Source: an uncultured Bacteroides sp. | GTDB taxonomy: Bacteria > Bacteroidota > Bacteroidia > Bacteroidales > Bacteroidaceae | Direction of reading: 5' to 3' | Length of the DNA: 6,684 nucleotides | NCBI GenBank assembly: GCA_900755095.1 | Contig: CAAEFE010000046.1 | Coordinates: 1 to 6,684, forward strand | Shown here: positions 6,494-6,684 of the stretch, one piece after another | Layout: each line of letters opens with the position of its first letter | Position numbering within the stretch: position 1 is the stretch's first letter | Made by a program: the position numbers and the translations under genes | Notes under the pieces: generated by a model | What the model saw: the letters and a program-made list of their open reading frames with translations, nothing else | What the model was told of the DNA's origin: nothing | Database searches by the model: none

Positions 6494-6507
6494 CTATTTA
6501 CTATTTA
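6494..6507. repeat. 7-nt tandem repeat immediately upstream of ribE
   Basis: CTATTTA is repeated twice in tandem (6494-6500 and 6501-6507) and followed by a degenerate CGATTTTA. Read on the - strand this is TAAATAG-TAAATAG just 4 nt before the ribE ATG. It supplies an A-rich unstructured leader in place of a Shine-Dalgarno sequence. Confidence 0.7.
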
Positions 6508-6545
6508 CGATTTTACAATTGAAAGTACTCTCTTAATGCAAGGGT

Positions 6546-6577
6546 CAAAGATACGAATAAGGAAGCAGCTTAGAAAA
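6546..6577 (-). promoter_or_regulatory. Bacteroides-type promoter for ribE and the nitroreductase gene
   Basis: On the - strand, TATCTTTG (6553 down to 6546) matches the Bacteroides -7 consensus TAnnTTTG exactly. A TTTT stretch (6577-6574) lies 20 bp upstream in the -33 position, where the consensus is TTTG, so that half is imperfect. Transcription would start near 6538-6540 and give a leader of about 50 nt. Confidence 0.6.
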
Positions 6578-6584
6578 TAAGAGC

Positions 6585-6620
6585 AAAAAAAAATGGGGCT
6601 TTTCACAAAGCTCCATTTTT
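6585..6620 (-). terminator. Hairpin terminator with T9 tail, possibly bidirectional
   Basis: The arms are 6589-6602 and 6607-6620 (AAAAATGGGGCTTT / AAAGCTCCATTTTT), 14 positions with one imperfect pair (6597/6612). That pair is a G-U wobble on the + strand and a C-A mismatch on the - strand. The loop is TCAC, read as GTGA on the - strand. On the - strand the stem runs into a T9 tract (6593-6585), so it most probably ends a - strand gene entering from the right edge and insulates the ribE promoter. The + strand also has T5 after the stem. Confidence 0.7.
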
Positions 6621-6636
6621 CAGTTTTCAATAGGTA

Positions 6637-6684
6637 TTAGTTTTTTTTTAAGGTAAAAAGATTGTTTTCAGGATAACGGTGCAA
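6637..6684 (-). CDS. Possible 3' end of a gene entering from the right edge
   Basis: Reading the - strand from the window edge gives 15 codons (LHRYPENNLFTLKKN) and a TAA stop at 6639-6637, about 17 nt before the terminator hairpin. The position relative to the terminator suggests that a - strand gene ends here. The fragment is too short for recognition. A second frame, ending at 6648 with 11 codons, is also possible, so the frame is uncertain. Confidence 0.3.
   Translation of the reverse strand: MHRYPENNLFTLKKN

Noticed and set aside
5716..6522. 268-codon + strand ORF opposite ribE and the nitroreductase gene
   Set aside because: It spans parts of two clearly recognisable - strand genes and its translation has no recognisable domain. 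It is an antisense shadow despite its length.
6490..6545. FMN riboswitch ahead of ribE
   Set aside because: The leader from the predicted start is only about 50 nt, and none of the conserved RFN-element blocks is visible.

Overview
The window looks like chromosomal DNA from a Bacteroides-type member of the Bacteroidota. Four observations support this: the protein families and their sequence style; A-rich rather than purine-rich leaders before most start codons; a TAnnTTTG-type -7 promoter box ahead of the riboflavin synthase gene; and a signal-peptide-bearing tricorn-like protease of the kind common in gut Bacteroides. The species cannot be named from sequence reading alone.

Layout from left to right. 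Bases 1-323 are the 3' part of the RNase P RNA gene (rnpB, + strand), cut by the left edge; a six-frame reading only gives a meaningless reverse-strand ORF here. Bases 324-440 are an A/T-rich spacer with short direct and inverted repeats. Next come two + strand genes 51 nt apart: a six-helix YihY/BrkB-family membrane protein with a C-terminal winged-helix-like tail (441-1760), and a 1094-residue exported tricorn-like S41 protease with two beta-propellers, a PDZ domain and an intact Ser-His/Ser/Glu active site (1812-5096). The 212-nt convergent gap that follows (5097-5308) holds a perfect 13-bp hairpin and a much more elaborate nested palindrome block. On the - strand are riboflavin synthase ribE (5887-6489) and, 32 nt after its stop, an FMN-type nitroreductase (5309-5854). 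The right edge holds the ribE promoter, a hairpin terminator with a T9 tract, and perhaps the last codons of another - strand gene.

How the parts work together. ribE makes riboflavin, the precursor of FMN, and the nitroreductase downstream in the same probable transcript belongs to an FMN-dependent family. This is a plausible cofactor-plus-user pair. The membrane protein and the protease may share a transcript, but no functional link between them is visible. The window is mostly ordinary housekeeping and envelope sequence. No mobile element, CRISPR array or defence system was seen. The least explained pieces are the nested palindrome at 5172-5266, the 7-nt-period tandem motifs just before two start codons, a 14-nt-period duplication across the ribE stop codon, and the winged-helix-like tail on the YihY protein.
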